A stretch of DNA of 64,000 nt from contig NZ_JAKHSK010000010.1 of assembly GCF_023499215.1 (NCBI RefSeq), forward strand, positions 62,001 to 126,000. Reading direction: 5' to 3'. Made by a program: the position numbers and the translations under genes. Below, piece by piece: positions 26,411 to 35,865 of the stretch. Numbering within the stretch: the stretch's first letter is position 1; each line of letters starts with the position of its first letter. The notes below the pieces were generated by a model, which worked only from the letters and a program-made list of their open reading frames with translations, ran no database searches and was not told where the DNA came from. Source of the stretch: Zunongwangia pacifica. Lineage in GTDB: Bacteria > Bacteroidota > Bacteroidia > Flavobacteriales > Flavobacteriaceae.

Positions 26411-27013
26411 TTACTCGGTTACCTCATTATTCAGGTTTTCAATAAATTCCAGAATGTCTTCACTTCCAGTTTTAGCGGTAGAGGACGTTACAAAAAAGTG
26501 TGGCATTTTCTCCCAAACCTGAAGCATTTCTTCCTGGTAATTCAGGATGTTTTTTTCAAGTTCTTTAGGCTTTAGTTTATCGGCTTTAGTAAAAATCATA
26601 CAAAATGGGATCGCATGCTCGCCAAGCCATTCCATAAACTCCATATCGATAGGCTGCGGTTTATGGCGGCTATCGATCAATACAAAGGCACAAACCAGTT
26701 GTTTGCGTTCTTCGAAATAAGCCGTGATAAACTTTTGAAAAACCTTTTTTGCCGATTTCGAGACTTTTGCATATCCATAACCTGGTAGATCGACCAGATG
26801 CCAGTTCCTGTTAATCAAAAAATGATTAATAAGCTGCGTTTTTCCCGGTTTTGCCGAGGTTTTGGCCAGATTCTTACGGCCGGTAAGCATATTGATTAAT
26901 GAAGATTTTCCCACATTACTACGGCCAATAAAAGCATACTCGGGTAATGGGCTGTTGGGGCACTTAGCGACTTTAGAGTTGCTAACTACAAATTCAGCAG
27001 TATTAATCTTCAT
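26411..27013 (-). CDS. yihA: Ribosome biogenesis GTP-binding protein YihA/YsxC (EngB)
   Basis: This small GTPase of 200 residues helps assemble the 50S ribosomal subunit. Motifs in order: P-loop GRSNVGKSSLIN (about 31-42), G3 DLPGYG, and G4 TKADKL, with the switch I Thr region KPGKTQLINHF before G3. It lies 10 bases after the alpha/beta hydrolase gene and probably shares its promoter. Its stop codon is three bases from that of the convergent small gene downstream of gldC. Confidence 0.95.
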   Translation of the reverse strand: MKINTAEFVVSNSKVAKCPNSPLPEYAFIGRSNVGKSSLINMLTGRKNLAKTSAKPGKTQLINHFLINRNWHLVDLPGYGYAKVSKSAKKVFQKFITAYFEERKQLVCAFVLIDSRHKPQPIDMEFMEWLGEHAIPFCMIFTKADKLKPKELEKNILNYQEEMLQVWEKMPHFFVTSSTAKTGSEDILEFIENLNNEVTE

Positions 27014-27023
27014 GATCTTATTT

Positions 27024-27788
27024 TTAGAAATTTCTTTTTTGTAGCCAGTCAGACAATAACTCGTTAAAAAGATCTGGATGCTCCATCATGGCTGCATGGC
27101 CACATTTATCTACCCAATAAAGATCGGAGTCTGGTAATAATCTGTGAAAATCTTCCGCAACTTCTGGCGGGGTAACATTGTCATTTTTCCCCCAGATAAT
27201 ACAGGTAGGTGTCATCATTTTTGGTAAATCTTTCGCCATATTATGTCTAATGGCACTTTTGGCAATAGCCAGGGTTTTTACCAGTTTATTGCGGTCGCTT
27301 ACCGTTTCGTAAACATCGTCTACGATTTCTTTGGTAGCCACATCTGGATCGTAAAATACATTTTGAGCCTTCTTTTTTATAAACTCGTAGTCACCACGAC
27401 GTGGATAACTTTCGCCCATAGCATTTTCGTAAAGACCGGAACTTCCGGTAATCACAAGGCCTTTTACAATTTCAGGATAAAGTTTTGTGGTTAAAAGGGC
27501 GATATGCCCACCCAGGGAATTTCCTAACAGAATAACTTGGTCTAAACCCTTAAAATCTACAAATTCCTTCAAATATTTTGCGAAAGTTCCAACACTTGTT
27601 TTAAGAAGGGACATAGAATAAAGCGGAAGTTCAGGGATTAAGATTTTGTATCCTTTGGAAGGGAAATAATCTACCACTCCGTCAAAATTACTAAGGCCGC
27701 CCATAAGTCCGTGTAAAATAACTATCGGAGTTCCTTCGCCTATCTCTAAATATGTGAATTTTCCCTCTTTCCTTAAATTATTTTTCAT
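27024..27788 (-). CDS. Alpha/beta hydrolase
   Basis: The 254-residue protein has the alpha/beta hydrolase pattern: oxyanion-hole motif VILHGLMGG (about 28-36), nucleophile elbow GNSLGGH (about 88-94, Ser90 region), a later acid region WGKNDNVTPPE and the catalytic His in KCGHAAMMEHP. The substrate is unknown; close relatives act on esters, C-C bonds or haloalkanes. It is the first gene of a two-gene minus-strand operon with yihA, a frequent flavobacterial arrangement. Confidence 0.88.
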   Translation of the reverse strand: MKNNLRKEGKFTYLEIGEGTPIVILHGLMGGLSNFDGVVDYFPSKGYKILIPELPLYSMSLLKTSVGTFAKYLKEFVDFKGLDQVILLGNSLGGHIALLTTKLYPEIVKGLVITGSSGLYENAMGESYPRRGDYEFIKKKAQNVFYDPDVATKEIVDDVYETVSDRNKLVKTLAIAKSAIRHNMAKDLPKMMTPTCIIWGKNDNVTPPEVAEDFHRLLPDSDLYWVDKCGHAAMMEHPDLFNELLSDWLQKRNF

Positions 27789-27813
27789 TGATACCCTTTG
27801 CGGTTAGCAATCG

Positions 27814-27821
27814 CAAATATA
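27814..27821 (-). promoter_or_regulatory. Bacteroidota -7 promoter element of the hydrolase-yihA operon
   Basis: On the minus strand this reads TATATTTG, an exact TAnnTTTG match about 26 bases before the hydrolase ATG. Confidence 0.6.
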
Positions 27822-28053
27822 GCGATTTCATTACAAGTATAATCATTTTTGAGTAATAGCAAAGCGATTCCTGGTTTTCAATACTATTTAGTAAAAGAAT
27901 GAGGATGTGGGAATTTTAACACAAATTTAAGCGGCGAAAATAAACTCTTGGAACCGAAGAGAATAGCGCTATTTAAAAGTGTTTCAGTGAAATACGGTGG
28001 AAAAACTTATCAACAATGTGGGAAGATGTGGTAAAAAGTGGTAATATTTTCAA

Positions 28054-28061
28054 TATATTTG
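28054..28061 (+). promoter_or_regulatory. Bacteroidota -7 promoter element of mraZ / dcw cluster
   Basis: TATATTTG matches TAnnTTTG and lies 18 bases before the mraZ GTG, so the leader is very short. The upstream DNA (27990-28050) contains repeated GTGG-type motifs (AATACGGTGGAAAA, AATGTGGGAAGATGTGG, AAAGTGGTAAT). These recall the GTG-rich repeats bound by MraZ at its own promoter in other bacteria. Confidence 0.6.
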
Positions 28062-28079
28062 ACTTTGTAAAGCAAATTT

Positions 28080-28553
28080 GTGGTAAATCTTATTGGAACA
28101 TACGAGTGTAAAGTTGACACTAAGGGGAGGCTTATGGTGCCTTCAGCCCTTAAGAAACAACTTATGCCTATGCTTCAGGAAGGTTTTGTGATTAAAAGAG
28201 CTGTCTTTCAGCATTGTTTAGAGTTGTATCCCATGGAAGAGTGGAATAAACTGATGCAACGAATGAACAAACTTAATCGCTTTAAAAAGAAGAACAACGA
28301 CTTTATCCGAAGGTTCACGGCTGGCGTGAAAACCGTTGAGGTAGACGGGAATGGCAGGTTGCTTATCCCAAAAGACTTGGTTGGTTTTGCCGGTATTACA
28401 AAGGAGATTGTGCTGTCTTCAGCAATTAACATTGTGGAGATTTGGGATAAAGATAAGTACGAAGAAGCAATCGAGGCTGCAAGCGATGATTTTGCAGATC
28501 TGGCAGAAGAGGTAATGGGAAATGACGATTTCGATGTTGATGGAGTATCATAA
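28080..28553 (+). CDS. mraZ: Division/cell wall cluster transcriptional repressor MraZ
   Basis: MraZ is a DNA-binding protein with two SpoVT/AbrB-like halves: GTYECKVDTKGRLMVPSALK (residues 5-24) and VEVDGNGRLLIPKDLVGFAG (about 83-102). In other bacteria it represses its own operon by binding repeats near the promoter. The start is GTG. It is the first gene of the dcw cluster, and the next gene, rsmH, begins inside its 3' end. Confidence 0.94.
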   Translation: MVNLIGTYECKVDTKGRLMVPSALKKQLMPMLQEGFVIKRAVFQHCLELYPMEEWNKLMQRMNKLNRFKKKNNDFIRRFTAGVKTVEVDGNGRLLIPKDLVGFAGITKEIVLSSAINIVEIWDKDKYEEAIEAASDDFADLAEEVMGNDDFDVDGVS

Positions 28554-29436
28554 TCCGGTATTATTAAAAGAATCTGTAGACGGTTTGAATATCAAACCCG
28601 ATGGCGTGTACGTAGATGTCACGTTTGGTGGCGGTGGTCACTCACGTGAGATTTTAAGCAGACTTGGGGAGCAGGGGAAACTATTTGCCTTCGATCAGGA
28701 TACCGATGCTTTGCAAAACAAAATAGACGATCCTCGTTTTACACTGATCAATGAGAACTTTAGGTTCCTAAAGCGATTTTTGAGGTTTTACGGCGTAAAA
28801 AAAGTAGATGGCATTTTAGGTGATTTTGGAGTGTCTTCTCATCAGTTTAATGAGGCCGAACGCGGTTTTTCAACACGCTTCAAGGCAAAGTTGGATATGC
28901 GTATGGATCAGGATAGTTCACTTAGTGCCTACCAGGTCATTAACGAATATGACGAAGAGCAGCTAAAGAACCTTTTTTATCAATATGCCGATTTAAAAAA
29001 TGCCCCAAAACTGGCAAGAATTATCGTTACTGAACGTAAAAATAAACCTATTGAAAATAGTGAGGATTTAAATGAGCTTTTAAAACCGAACTTATTTAAA
29101 GGAAAAGAAAATAAAATTTTGGCACAGATCTATCAGGCGATTCGTATAGAGGTGAATCAGGAAATAGAAGTGCTAAAAGAGTTTTTACTGCAAACGGAAG
29201 AAATAGTGGAAAAAAATGGGAGGATTAGTTTAATCTCTTACCACTCTTTAGAAGATCGTTTGGTAAAAAGGTATATAAGAAGCGGACTTTTTGAAGGAGA
29301 GCCAGAAAAAGATTTCTACGGAAACATTTCGGTGCCTTTTAAAAAGGTAGGCGGGTTAATAGTGCCTTCAAAACAAGAGATTAGTGAAAACAACAGAGCA
29401 CGAAGTGCAAAATTAAGAATAGCTAAAAAGCTATAA
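28540..29436 (+). CDS. rsmH: 16S rRNA (cytosine-1402-N4)-methyltransferase RsmH
   Basis: RsmH methylates N4 of C1402 in the 16S rRNA decoding centre using S-adenosylmethionine. The N-terminus EYHNPVLLKESVDGL, the SAM-binding VDVTFGGGGHSREIL, and GILGDFGVSSHQFNEAERGFS are diagnostic. The C-terminal SYHSLEDRLVKRYIR is the second family motif. I prefer the ATG at 28540 (MEYHNPVLLKE) over the longer frame from 28522. It overlaps mraZ by 14 bases. Confidence 0.95.
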   Translation: MEYHNPVLLKESVDGLNIKPDGVYVDVTFGGGGHSREILSRLGEQGKLFAFDQDTDALQNKIDDPRFTLINENFRFLKRFLRFYGVKKVDGILGDFGVSSHQFNEAERGFSTRFKAKLDMRMDQDSSLSAYQVINEYDEEQLKNLFYQYADLKNAPKLARIIVTERKNKPIENSEDLNELLKPNLFKGKENKILAQIYQAIRIEVNQEIEVLKEFLLQTEEIVEKNGRISLISYHSLEDRLVKRYIRSGLFEGEPEKDFYGNISVPFKKVGGLIVPSKQEISENNRARSAKLRIAKKL

Positions 29437-29451
29437 AAACCGAATTGATTT

Positions 29452-29769
29452 ATGAAGAAGGGTTTTTACAATATTCTTAAAGCCAATTTTTTAATTAACG
29501 AAGACGCCTTTAAAAACTGGCGTTTTATCGTATTCTGCACTGTTTTGGCCATTATCATGATTGCCAGTTCGCATAGTGCCGAGCGTAAAGTGCATCAAAT
29601 TGCACGTTTGCATGATGAAGTTTTAGAATTACGAAGCGAGTTTCTAGAAGGACGATCTAATTTGATGAAAATCAAAATGGAATCTACCGTCACCAGCGAA
29701 ATGAAGAAAATAGGAATAGGTCCTTCAGATAATCCACCTTATAAATTAAGAGTAAAAGTTAGCGAATAG
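29452..29769 (+). CDS. FtsL-like cell division protein
   Basis: This 105-residue bitopic protein occupies the FtsL slot between rsmH and the division transpeptidase gene. It has a cytosolic N-terminus, one transmembrane helix (FIVFCTVLAIIMIASSHSAE, about 26-45) and a short periplasmic coiled coil (IARLHDEVLELRSEFLEGRS). FtsL is poorly conserved in sequence; position, size and topology support this call. It would join FtsQ and the septal PBP in the divisome. Confidence 0.8.
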   Translation: MKKGFYNILKANFLINEDAFKNWRFIVFCTVLAIIMIASSHSAERKVHQIARLHDEVLELRSEFLEGRSNLMKIKMESTVTSEMKKIGIGPSDNPPYKLRVKVSE

Positions 29770-29777
29770 TAAGTTGT

Positions 29778-31769
29778 ATGGCAACCACTGAAAAAGGCAT
29801 ATTAAACAGATCATATTTTATTGCAGGATGTATGTTCATCTTTGCAATCGCTGTTGGTGTGAAGCTTATGGATATTCAGTTTGTAGAAGGCGAACATTAT
29901 AAACAGCTTTCTGAAGAACGCGTATATCGCAACTTTACCATTCCTGCAAATCGCGGTAATCTTTACGATTCTAATGGAAGCCTTTTAGCAGCTTCAGTAC
30001 CTAAATATGATATTAGGTTTGATGCAGTGACCGTTTCAGATGAAGTTTTTGAAGAAAATGTGTTGCCACTTTCTAAGGCACTGGCGAAGATGCTTGGAAA
30101 TACGTCGTCGTATTACGTCCATAAATTAAGAACCGCCAGAGCACACAACCAACGATATGTATTAATTACCCGTGGTCTTGGATATTCAGAATATATGAAA
30201 ATGAAGACCTTCCCGATTTTTAATCTGGGAGCTTATAAAGGTGGACTCATTGTAGAGCAACGTACGGTAAGGGAGCATCCATTGGGGAAAATGGCCGAGC
30301 GTACCGTGGGTTATGAGCGTCAGGATGAGGAAGGGTATTTTACAAGAGTGGGTTTAGAAGGTGCTTTTGGCCCTTATTTACGAGGGACAGACGGTCATCG
30401 TTTAAAACAAAAAATAGCTAAAGGACAGTGGAAACCTATTAGTGATAATAATGAAGTGGAGCCTAAAGATGGTTATGATGTCATTTCTACTATCGATGTG
30501 AACATTCAGGATATAGCCCACCATGCTTTATTGAAACAACTAGAAGATTTTGAAGCCGAGCATGGTACCGTGATCGTAATGGAAACAGCAACTGGCGAGA
30601 TTAAGGCAATGTCTAATCTTGGTCGTACAGAGGAAGGTACCTATTACGAAAAAAGAAATTATGCGGTGTACGAAGCACATGAGCCTGGCTCTACATTTAA
30701 ATTAATGGCGATGGTAGCCGGTCTTGAAGATGGAGTGATCGATACCAGCCAGATTGTAGATACAGAGAATGGTGTGGTTCGTTTCTACGGAAGAGCGGTG
30801 CGCGATTCCCACCATGGCGGTTATGGTAAAATTTCTGCGGCCAGAGCTTTCGAGGTTTCCTCGAATACCGCATTTACCAAGATGATTTCTGAAGGGTATA
30901 AAAATGATCCCGGAAAATTTGTAGATCGGCTTGACGATATGGGCGTTACCCGAAAAATTGGTCTGGAAATAAAAGGAGAAGGAACTCCTCGAATTCCGCA
31001 TCCAGATGATAAAGGATGGAATGGTTTAAGTCTGCCCTGGATGGCCTTCGGCTACGGAGTTGCGATTACGCCTTTACAAACCTTAACTTTTTACAATGCG
31101 ATAGCCAACGATGGCGAAATGGTAAAACCACGTTTTATAAAAGAGGTAAAAGAGTGGGATAAAACCATCGTGAAAATGGAGCGTGAGGTAATGAATCCTG
31201 CCATCTGCTCGCCAGAAACGGCAAAGAAAGTGCGCGAGATGATGAAAAATACCGTAAAACGCGGTACCGCAGCTAATATTTATACGCCTAATTTTTCAAT
31301 GGCCGGGAAAACAGGAACCTGCCAGACGGAATACTGGATAGAACCGGGAAGATATATTGCCTCTTTTGCAGGCTATTTTCCTGCCGATAATCCTAAATAT
31401 TCCTGTATAGTGGTGGTTCATAAACCAAAACGGAGTAAAGGCTATTACGGGAATATTGTAGCAGCACCGGTTTTTAAAAGAATAGCGCAAAAAATTTATA
31501 CCGATACACCAATTATGGATGAGCTTCCTTCTTTAGAGGTAGAAAGTGAAGCGGTAGAAAAAGATTTTGAAAAATATTATACCAAGGTTCAGAATGAAAA
31601 AGTGCTGATGCCTAATGTAAAAGGGATGCCGGCAATGGACGCTATTCCGCTTTTAGAGAATCTGGGTTTAAAAGTACAGGTTAATGGAGATGGGATTGTT
31701 ACAAGTCAGTCAATCACCGCTGGACAAAAAATAAAAAGTAATCAAAAAGTAAATCTGAAGTTAAGTTGA
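29778..31769 (+). CDS. ftsI: Septal penicillin-binding protein with PASTA domain (FtsI/PBP3-like transpeptidase)
   Basis: This 663-residue class B PBP crosslinks septal peptidoglycan. It has an N-terminal transmembrane helix (about 11-30) and a dimerisation domain starting RNFTIPANRGNLYDSNG. The transpeptidase domain carries Ser305 in the SxxK motif GSTFK, the SxN motif in SSNTAF and the KTG motif in AGKTGTCQ. A single C-terminal PASTA domain (VLMPNVKGMPAMDAIPLLEN) follows. A PASTA domain on the division PBP is common in Bacteroidota and Gram-positives but absent from E. coli FtsI. Its stop overlaps the murE TTG start. Confidence 0.93.
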   Translation: MATTEKGILNRSYFIAGCMFIFAIAVGVKLMDIQFVEGEHYKQLSEERVYRNFTIPANRGNLYDSNGSLLAASVPKYDIRFDAVTVSDEVFEENVLPLSKALAKMLGNTSSYYVHKLRTARAHNQRYVLITRGLGYSEYMKMKTFPIFNLGAYKGGLIVEQRTVREHPLGKMAERTVGYERQDEEGYFTRVGLEGAFGPYLRGTDGHRLKQKIAKGQWKPISDNNEVEPKDGYDVISTIDVNIQDIAHHALLKQLEDFEAEHGTVIVMETATGEIKAMSNLGRTEEGTYYEKRNYAVYEAHEPGSTFKLMAMVAGLEDGVIDTSQIVDTENGVVRFYGRAVRDSHHGGYGKISAARAFEVSSNTAFTKMISEGYKNDPGKFVDRLDDMGVTRKIGLEIKGEGTPRIPHPDDKGWNGLSLPWMAFGYGVAITPLQTLTFYNAIANDGEMVKPRFIKEVKEWDKTIVKMEREVMNPAICSPETAKKVREMMKNTVKRGTAANIYTPNFSMAGKTGTCQTEYWIEPGRYIASFAGYFPADNPKYSCIVVVHKPKRSKGYYGNIVAAPVFKRIAQKIYTDTPIMDELPSLEVESEAVEKDFEKYYTKVQNEKVLMPNVKGMPAMDAIPLLENLGLKVQVNGDGIVTSQSITAGQKIKSNQKVNLKLS

Positions 31770-33232
31770 CAATACTTAAGGACATATTATATAAGGTAAG
31801 CATGGAATCTGTGGTAGGGAATACCGCAGTGGCGATCAAGAATATTCATTTTGACTCCAGAAAAGTTGAAATGAATGATGTTTTTGTTGCCATTACGGGG
31901 ACAGTTTCTAACGGACATGATTTTATAGAAAAAGCCATTAATCAGGGCGCTTTGGTAGTTATTTGTGAGAAGCTCCCCAATGATATTGTAAATGGAGTGA
32001 CCTATGTGCAGGTTGCAAATTCTAAGGAAGCGCTAGCATATATGGCCGCCAATTTTTACGGAAATCCTTCAGATAAACTAAAATTGGTTGGGGTTACCGG
32101 GACAAACGGAAAAACAACCATTGCTACTTTATTATACGATTTGTTTACCAAAGCAGGTTTTAGAGTAGGTTTACTTTCCACAGTAAAAGTAATGGTTGGT
32201 GATAATCTTTATGATGCCGAGAGAACAACGCCAGATTCGTTAACGATTAATCGTTATTTAGCTGAAATGAACGAAGAAGGGGTAGAGTATTGCTTTATGG
32301 AAGTGAGTTCTCATGGGATAGATCAACATCGTACCACGGGCTTAGAATTTGCCGGCGGAATTTTTACCAATCTTAGTCATGATCATTTAGATTATCACTC
32401 CAGTTTTGCAGAATATCGTGATGTGAAAAAGCGCTTTTTTGATGAATTACCAGCTTCAGCTTTCGCGTTAACAAATGTAGATGATAAAAATGGACCGGTA
32501 ATGCTTCAAAATACGAATGCGAAGCAGTACACTTACGGGTTAAAAAATTATGCCGATTATAAAGCCCAGATCCTGGAAAATCAATTTACCGGATTATTAC
32601 TGAAAATCAATGATCAGGAAGTGTGGTCCAGATTAATAGGAAGTTTTAACGCCTATAATATTCTGGCGATCTATGCCGCAGCAGAATTATTGGGATTAGA
32701 AACTTTAGAAAACCTGAAGTTTATTAGTGAGCTTCATTCAGTTAATGGACGTTTCCAGTATTTTATTTCTTCCGAAGAAAAAATTACAGCCATTGTAGAT
32801 TATGCGCATACCCCAGATGCATTAAAAAATGTGCTGGACACGGTTAATGCGATAAGGACAAAAAATGAAGAATTGATTACGGTGGTAGGTTGTGGTGGCG
32901 ACAGGGATCGTACCAAAAGACCAAAAATGGGGCATATCGCTTCGGCTTTAAGTTCTAAAGTAATTTTTACCAGTGACAATCCAAGAACCGAAGACCCTGA
33001 TGCTATTATTGAAGAAATAGAAAAAGGGGTAGAACCTCAGAATTTTAATAAAACAGTTTCAATAACCAATAGAAGACAGGCGATAAAAACCGCCTGCCAA
33101 ATGGCAAAAGCTAACGATATCATCTTAATTGCCGGGAAAGGCCATGAAACCTACCAGGAAATAAACAGAGAGAAACATGATTTTGATGATTATAAGATCG
33201 TGAGTGAATTTTTAAAACAGCTAAAAAAGTAA
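31766..33232 (+). CDS. murE: UDP-N-acetylmuramoyl-L-alanyl-D-glutamate--2,6-diaminopimelate ligase
   Basis: MurE adds the third amino acid to the cytoplasmic muropeptide precursor. The ATP-binding motif VGVTGTNGKTT is at about 108-118. The specificity motif DNPR is present (TSDNPRTEDP), indicating meso-diaminopimelate rather than lysine. The start is TTG within a TTGA overlap with the preceding stop. The 488-residue length is standard. murF does not follow, as is usual in flavobacteria, where it lies elsewhere. Confidence 0.96.
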   Translation: MTILKDILYKVSMESVVGNTAVAIKNIHFDSRKVEMNDVFVAITGTVSNGHDFIEKAINQGALVVICEKLPNDIVNGVTYVQVANSKEALAYMAANFYGNPSDKLKLVGVTGTNGKTTIATLLYDLFTKAGFRVGLLSTVKVMVGDNLYDAERTTPDSLTINRYLAEMNEEGVEYCFMEVSSHGIDQHRTTGLEFAGGIFTNLSHDHLDYHSSFAEYRDVKKRFFDELPASAFALTNVDDKNGPVMLQNTNAKQYTYGLKNYADYKAQILENQFTGLLLKINDQEVWSRLIGSFNAYNILAIYAAAELLGLETLENLKFISELHSVNGRFQYFISSEEKITAIVDYAHTPDALKNVLDTVNAIRTKNEELITVVGCGGDRDRTKRPKMGHIASALSSKVIFTSDNPRTEDPDAIIEEIEKGVEPQNFNKTVSITNRRQAIKTACQMAKANDIILIAGKGHETYQEINREKHDFDDYKIVSEFLKQLKK

Positions 33233-33256
33233 CGCCAAGAGGCAGAATATTAGAAT

Positions 33257-34495
33257 ATGCTTTATTATTTATTTCAATTTTTAGAAGATAAATATCAGTT
33301 CCCAGGGGCGCAGTTGTTTGAATATCTTTCATTCCGCTCGGCCATGGCTATACTTTTATCGCTGTTAATTTCTACGATTTACGGGAAGCGAATTATCAAC
33401 TATTTGCAAACCAAACAAATTGGGGAGAGCGTAAGAGAACTTGGTTTACAGGGGCAAAGCGAGAAAGCAGGAACGCCAACCATGGGTGGGATTATTATTA
33501 TTATTTCAACCTTAATCCCGGTATTACTTTTAGCAGATCTGGCCAATATTTACGTGATTTTACTAATTATCACCACCATTTGGATGGGGGCCATCGGTTT
33601 TCTGGATGATTATATAAAAACATTTAAAAAGGATAAAGAAGGATTACCCGGTAAATTTAAAATTCTTGGGCAGGTAGGCCTTGGTTTGATCGTTGGTTGC
33701 ATCATGTATTTTAATGACGGCATCACCGTGAAGGAAAAGGCAAACCCTACAGCTGTGATTTCTCAGGAAATGATGCTGGGCAATAAGAAATTGCCAGAAA
33801 TGGGACCAGAGCAAAAAACACTTACGACCACTATTCCTTTTGTTAAAAATAACGAGTTCGATTATTCTAAAATTATTTCATGGATAAATCCGGATTTAGC
33901 AAAATACGCCTGGATTATTTTCATCCCTATTGTGATATTTATTGTAACAGCAGTTTCTAATGGAGCTAATTTAACCGATGGAATCGATGGCCTTGCCGCA
34001 GGTTCTTCAGCAATCATTGTACTAACATTAGGCATTTTTGCATGGATTTCTGGGAACATCATTTTTTCAGATTACCTGAATATCATGTATATCCCAAATT
34101 CTGGGGAAATGACTATTTATATCACAGCATTTGCCGGAGCATTAGTTGGTTTCTTATGGTATAATACTTATCCGGCTCAGGTTTTTATGGGGGATACGGG
34201 AAGTTTAACCATTGGAGGGATTATCGCCGTATTAGCCATCGCTACCAGAAAAGAATTATTGATCCCTATTTTATGCGGAATTTTCCTGATAGAGAATCTA
34301 TCGGTAATGCTGCAGGTATCATGGTTTAAATATACCAAAAAAAGATTTGGCGAAGGACGTAGGATTTTCCTGATGTCTCCTTTGCACCACCATTACCAAA
34401 AGAAAGGACATCACGAGAGTAAAATTGTTGTTCGGTTTTGGGTAGTGGGGATTTTCCTGGCCATTCTAACCATTGTGACACTTAAACTTCGATAA
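33257..34495 (+). CDS. mraY: Phospho-N-acetylmuramoyl-pentapeptide-transferase
   Basis: MraY transfers phospho-MurNAc-pentapeptide to undecaprenyl phosphate, making lipid I in the inner membrane. About ten helices are visible. The signatures [30 protein letters not shown] and [15 protein letters not shown] carry the catalytic acidic residues, and the C-terminal [13 protein letters not shown] is the histidine motif. At 412 residues it carries the longer insert (about 155-205) typical of Bacteroidota MraY. Confidence 0.96.
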   Translation: MLYYLFQFLEDKYQFPGAQLFEYLSFRSAMAILLSLLISTIYGKRIINYLQTKQIGESVRELGLQGQSEKAGTPTMGGIIIIISTLIPVLLLADLANIYVILLIITTIWMGAIGFLDDYIKTFKKDKEGLPGKFKILGQVGLGLIVGCIMYFNDGITVKEKANPTAVISQEMMLGNKKLPEMGPEQKTLTTTIPFVKNNEFDYSKIISWINPDLAKYAWIIFIPIVIFIVTAVSNGANLTDGIDGLAAGSSAIIVLTLGIFAWISGNIIFSDYLNIMYIPNSGEMTIYITAFAGALVGFLWYNTYPAQVFMGDTGSLTIGGIIAVLAIATRKELLIPILCGIFLIENLSVMLQVSWFKYTKKRFGEGRRIFLMSPLHHHYQKKGHHESKIVVRFWVVGIFLAILTIVTLKLR

Positions 34496-34497
34496 CA

Positions 34498-35835
34498 TTG
34501 AGGAAGAAGATTGTCATACTTGGTGGAGGAGAAAGCGGTGTTGGTACTGCTATTTTGGCCAAAAAAGAAGGCTATAAGATCTGGCTTTCAGATAAAGGAA
34601 AAATAAAAGAAAAATATAAAAAGGTTCTTGAACATCTTGAAATAGACTGGGAGGAAGAAAAGCATACCGAATCGCAGATTTTTGATGCCGATGTGGTGAT
34701 GAAGAGTCCGGGGATTCCAGATACGGTACCCATGATTAAAGCACTTAAGGAAAAAGGGATTCCGGTAATTTCTGAAATAGAATTTGCTGCCGAATATACC
34801 AGCGCTGTGATTGTTGGAATTACTGGGAGTAACGGGAAAACAACCACTACAAAATTAACCGATCATTTATTAAAAGATGGCGGGTTAAAAGTAGGAATGG
34901 CCGGTAATGTTGGGGATAGCTTTGCGAAACAGGTCGCCGAGACGAATCCAGATTATTATGTGTTAGAGCTTAGTAGCTTTCAGTTAGATGGGATTGAGAC
35001 GTTTAGACCACATATTGCGGTTTTAACCAATATCACTCCAGATCATTTAGACCGATATGATTATAAGTTCGAAAACTATATCGAGGCTAAATTCAGGATT
35101 ACAAAGAACCAAACGAAGGACGATTATTTTATTTATGATGCAGATGATGAGGTTATCACAAACTGGTTAAAAAACAACAAAGTTGAAGCACAGTTATTGC
35201 CATTTTCGCTAGAGAAAAAGCTGGAGAATGGTGCCTATTTAGAAAACGATACAATGATTATAAAGACAGAAAATACAGAGTTTACTATGACGACTTCAGA
35301 TTTAACATTACAAGGTAAACACAATACAAAGAATGCAATGGCAGCCGCTACTGTGGCAAAGCTTTTAAAAATAAGAAAGAATACGATCCGTGAAAGTATG
35401 GAGAGTTTTCAAGGGGTAGAGCACCGTTTAGAGAAAGTGCTTAAAATAAATAATGTTCAGTATATCAACGATTCTAAGGCAACAAATGTAAATGCTACCT
35501 ACTTCGCTTTAGAAAGTATGGAAGGTCAAACCGTTTGGATTTTAGGAGGGGTTGATAAAGGCAATGTTTATGATGAGCTTTTACCACTGGTAAACGAAAA
35601 AGTAAAAGCAATTATCTGTCTTGGTGTAGATAATACCAAGATCCTTAATTCTTTTGGGAATTGTGTAGAAACAATGGTAGAAACTCAAAGTATGAGTGAA
35701 GCGGTAAAAATGGCCTACAGACTTTCTGAAAAAGGAGATACGGTATTGCTTTCTCCCGCTTGTGCGAGTTTCGATCTTTTTGATAATTATGAAGATCGCG
35801 GAAGACAGTTTAAAGAAGCGGTTAGAAATTTATAG
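34498..35835 (+). CDS. murD: UDP-N-acetylmuramoyl-L-alanine--D-glutamate ligase
   Basis: MurD adds D-glutamate to UDP-MurNAc-L-Ala. The N-terminal nucleotide-binding motif is ILGGGESGVGTAIL, the ATP P-loop is GITGSNGKTTTTKL (about 107-120), and the C-terminal LLSPACASFDLFDNYEDRG is the family signature. The start is TTG two bases after the mraY stop. The 445-residue length is usual. Confidence 0.96.
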   Translation: MRKKIVILGGGESGVGTAILAKKEGYKIWLSDKGKIKEKYKKVLEHLEIDWEEEKHTESQIFDADVVMKSPGIPDTVPMIKALKEKGIPVISEIEFAAEYTSAVIVGITGSNGKTTTTKLTDHLLKDGGLKVGMAGNVGDSFAKQVAETNPDYYVLELSSFQLDGIETFRPHIAVLTNITPDHLDRYDYKFENYIEAKFRITKNQTKDDYFIYDADDEVITNWLKNNKVEAQLLPFSLEKKLENGAYLENDTMIIKTENTEFTMTTSDLTLQGKHNTKNAMAAATVAKLLKIRKNTIRESMESFQGVEHRLEKVLKINNVQYINDSKATNVNATYFALESMEGQTVWILGGVDKGNVYDELLPLVNEKVKAIICLGVDNTKILNSFGNCVETMVETQSMSEAVKMAYRLSEKGDTVLLSPACASFDLFDNYEDRGRQFKEAVRNL

Positions 35836-35865
35836 AATATCAGTCAGTTAAACTGAAACAGCGAA

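Noticed and set aside
33232-33257. Possible lost murF between murE and mraY
   Set aside because: murF is normally outside the dcw cluster in flavobacteria, so its absence here does not show gene loss.
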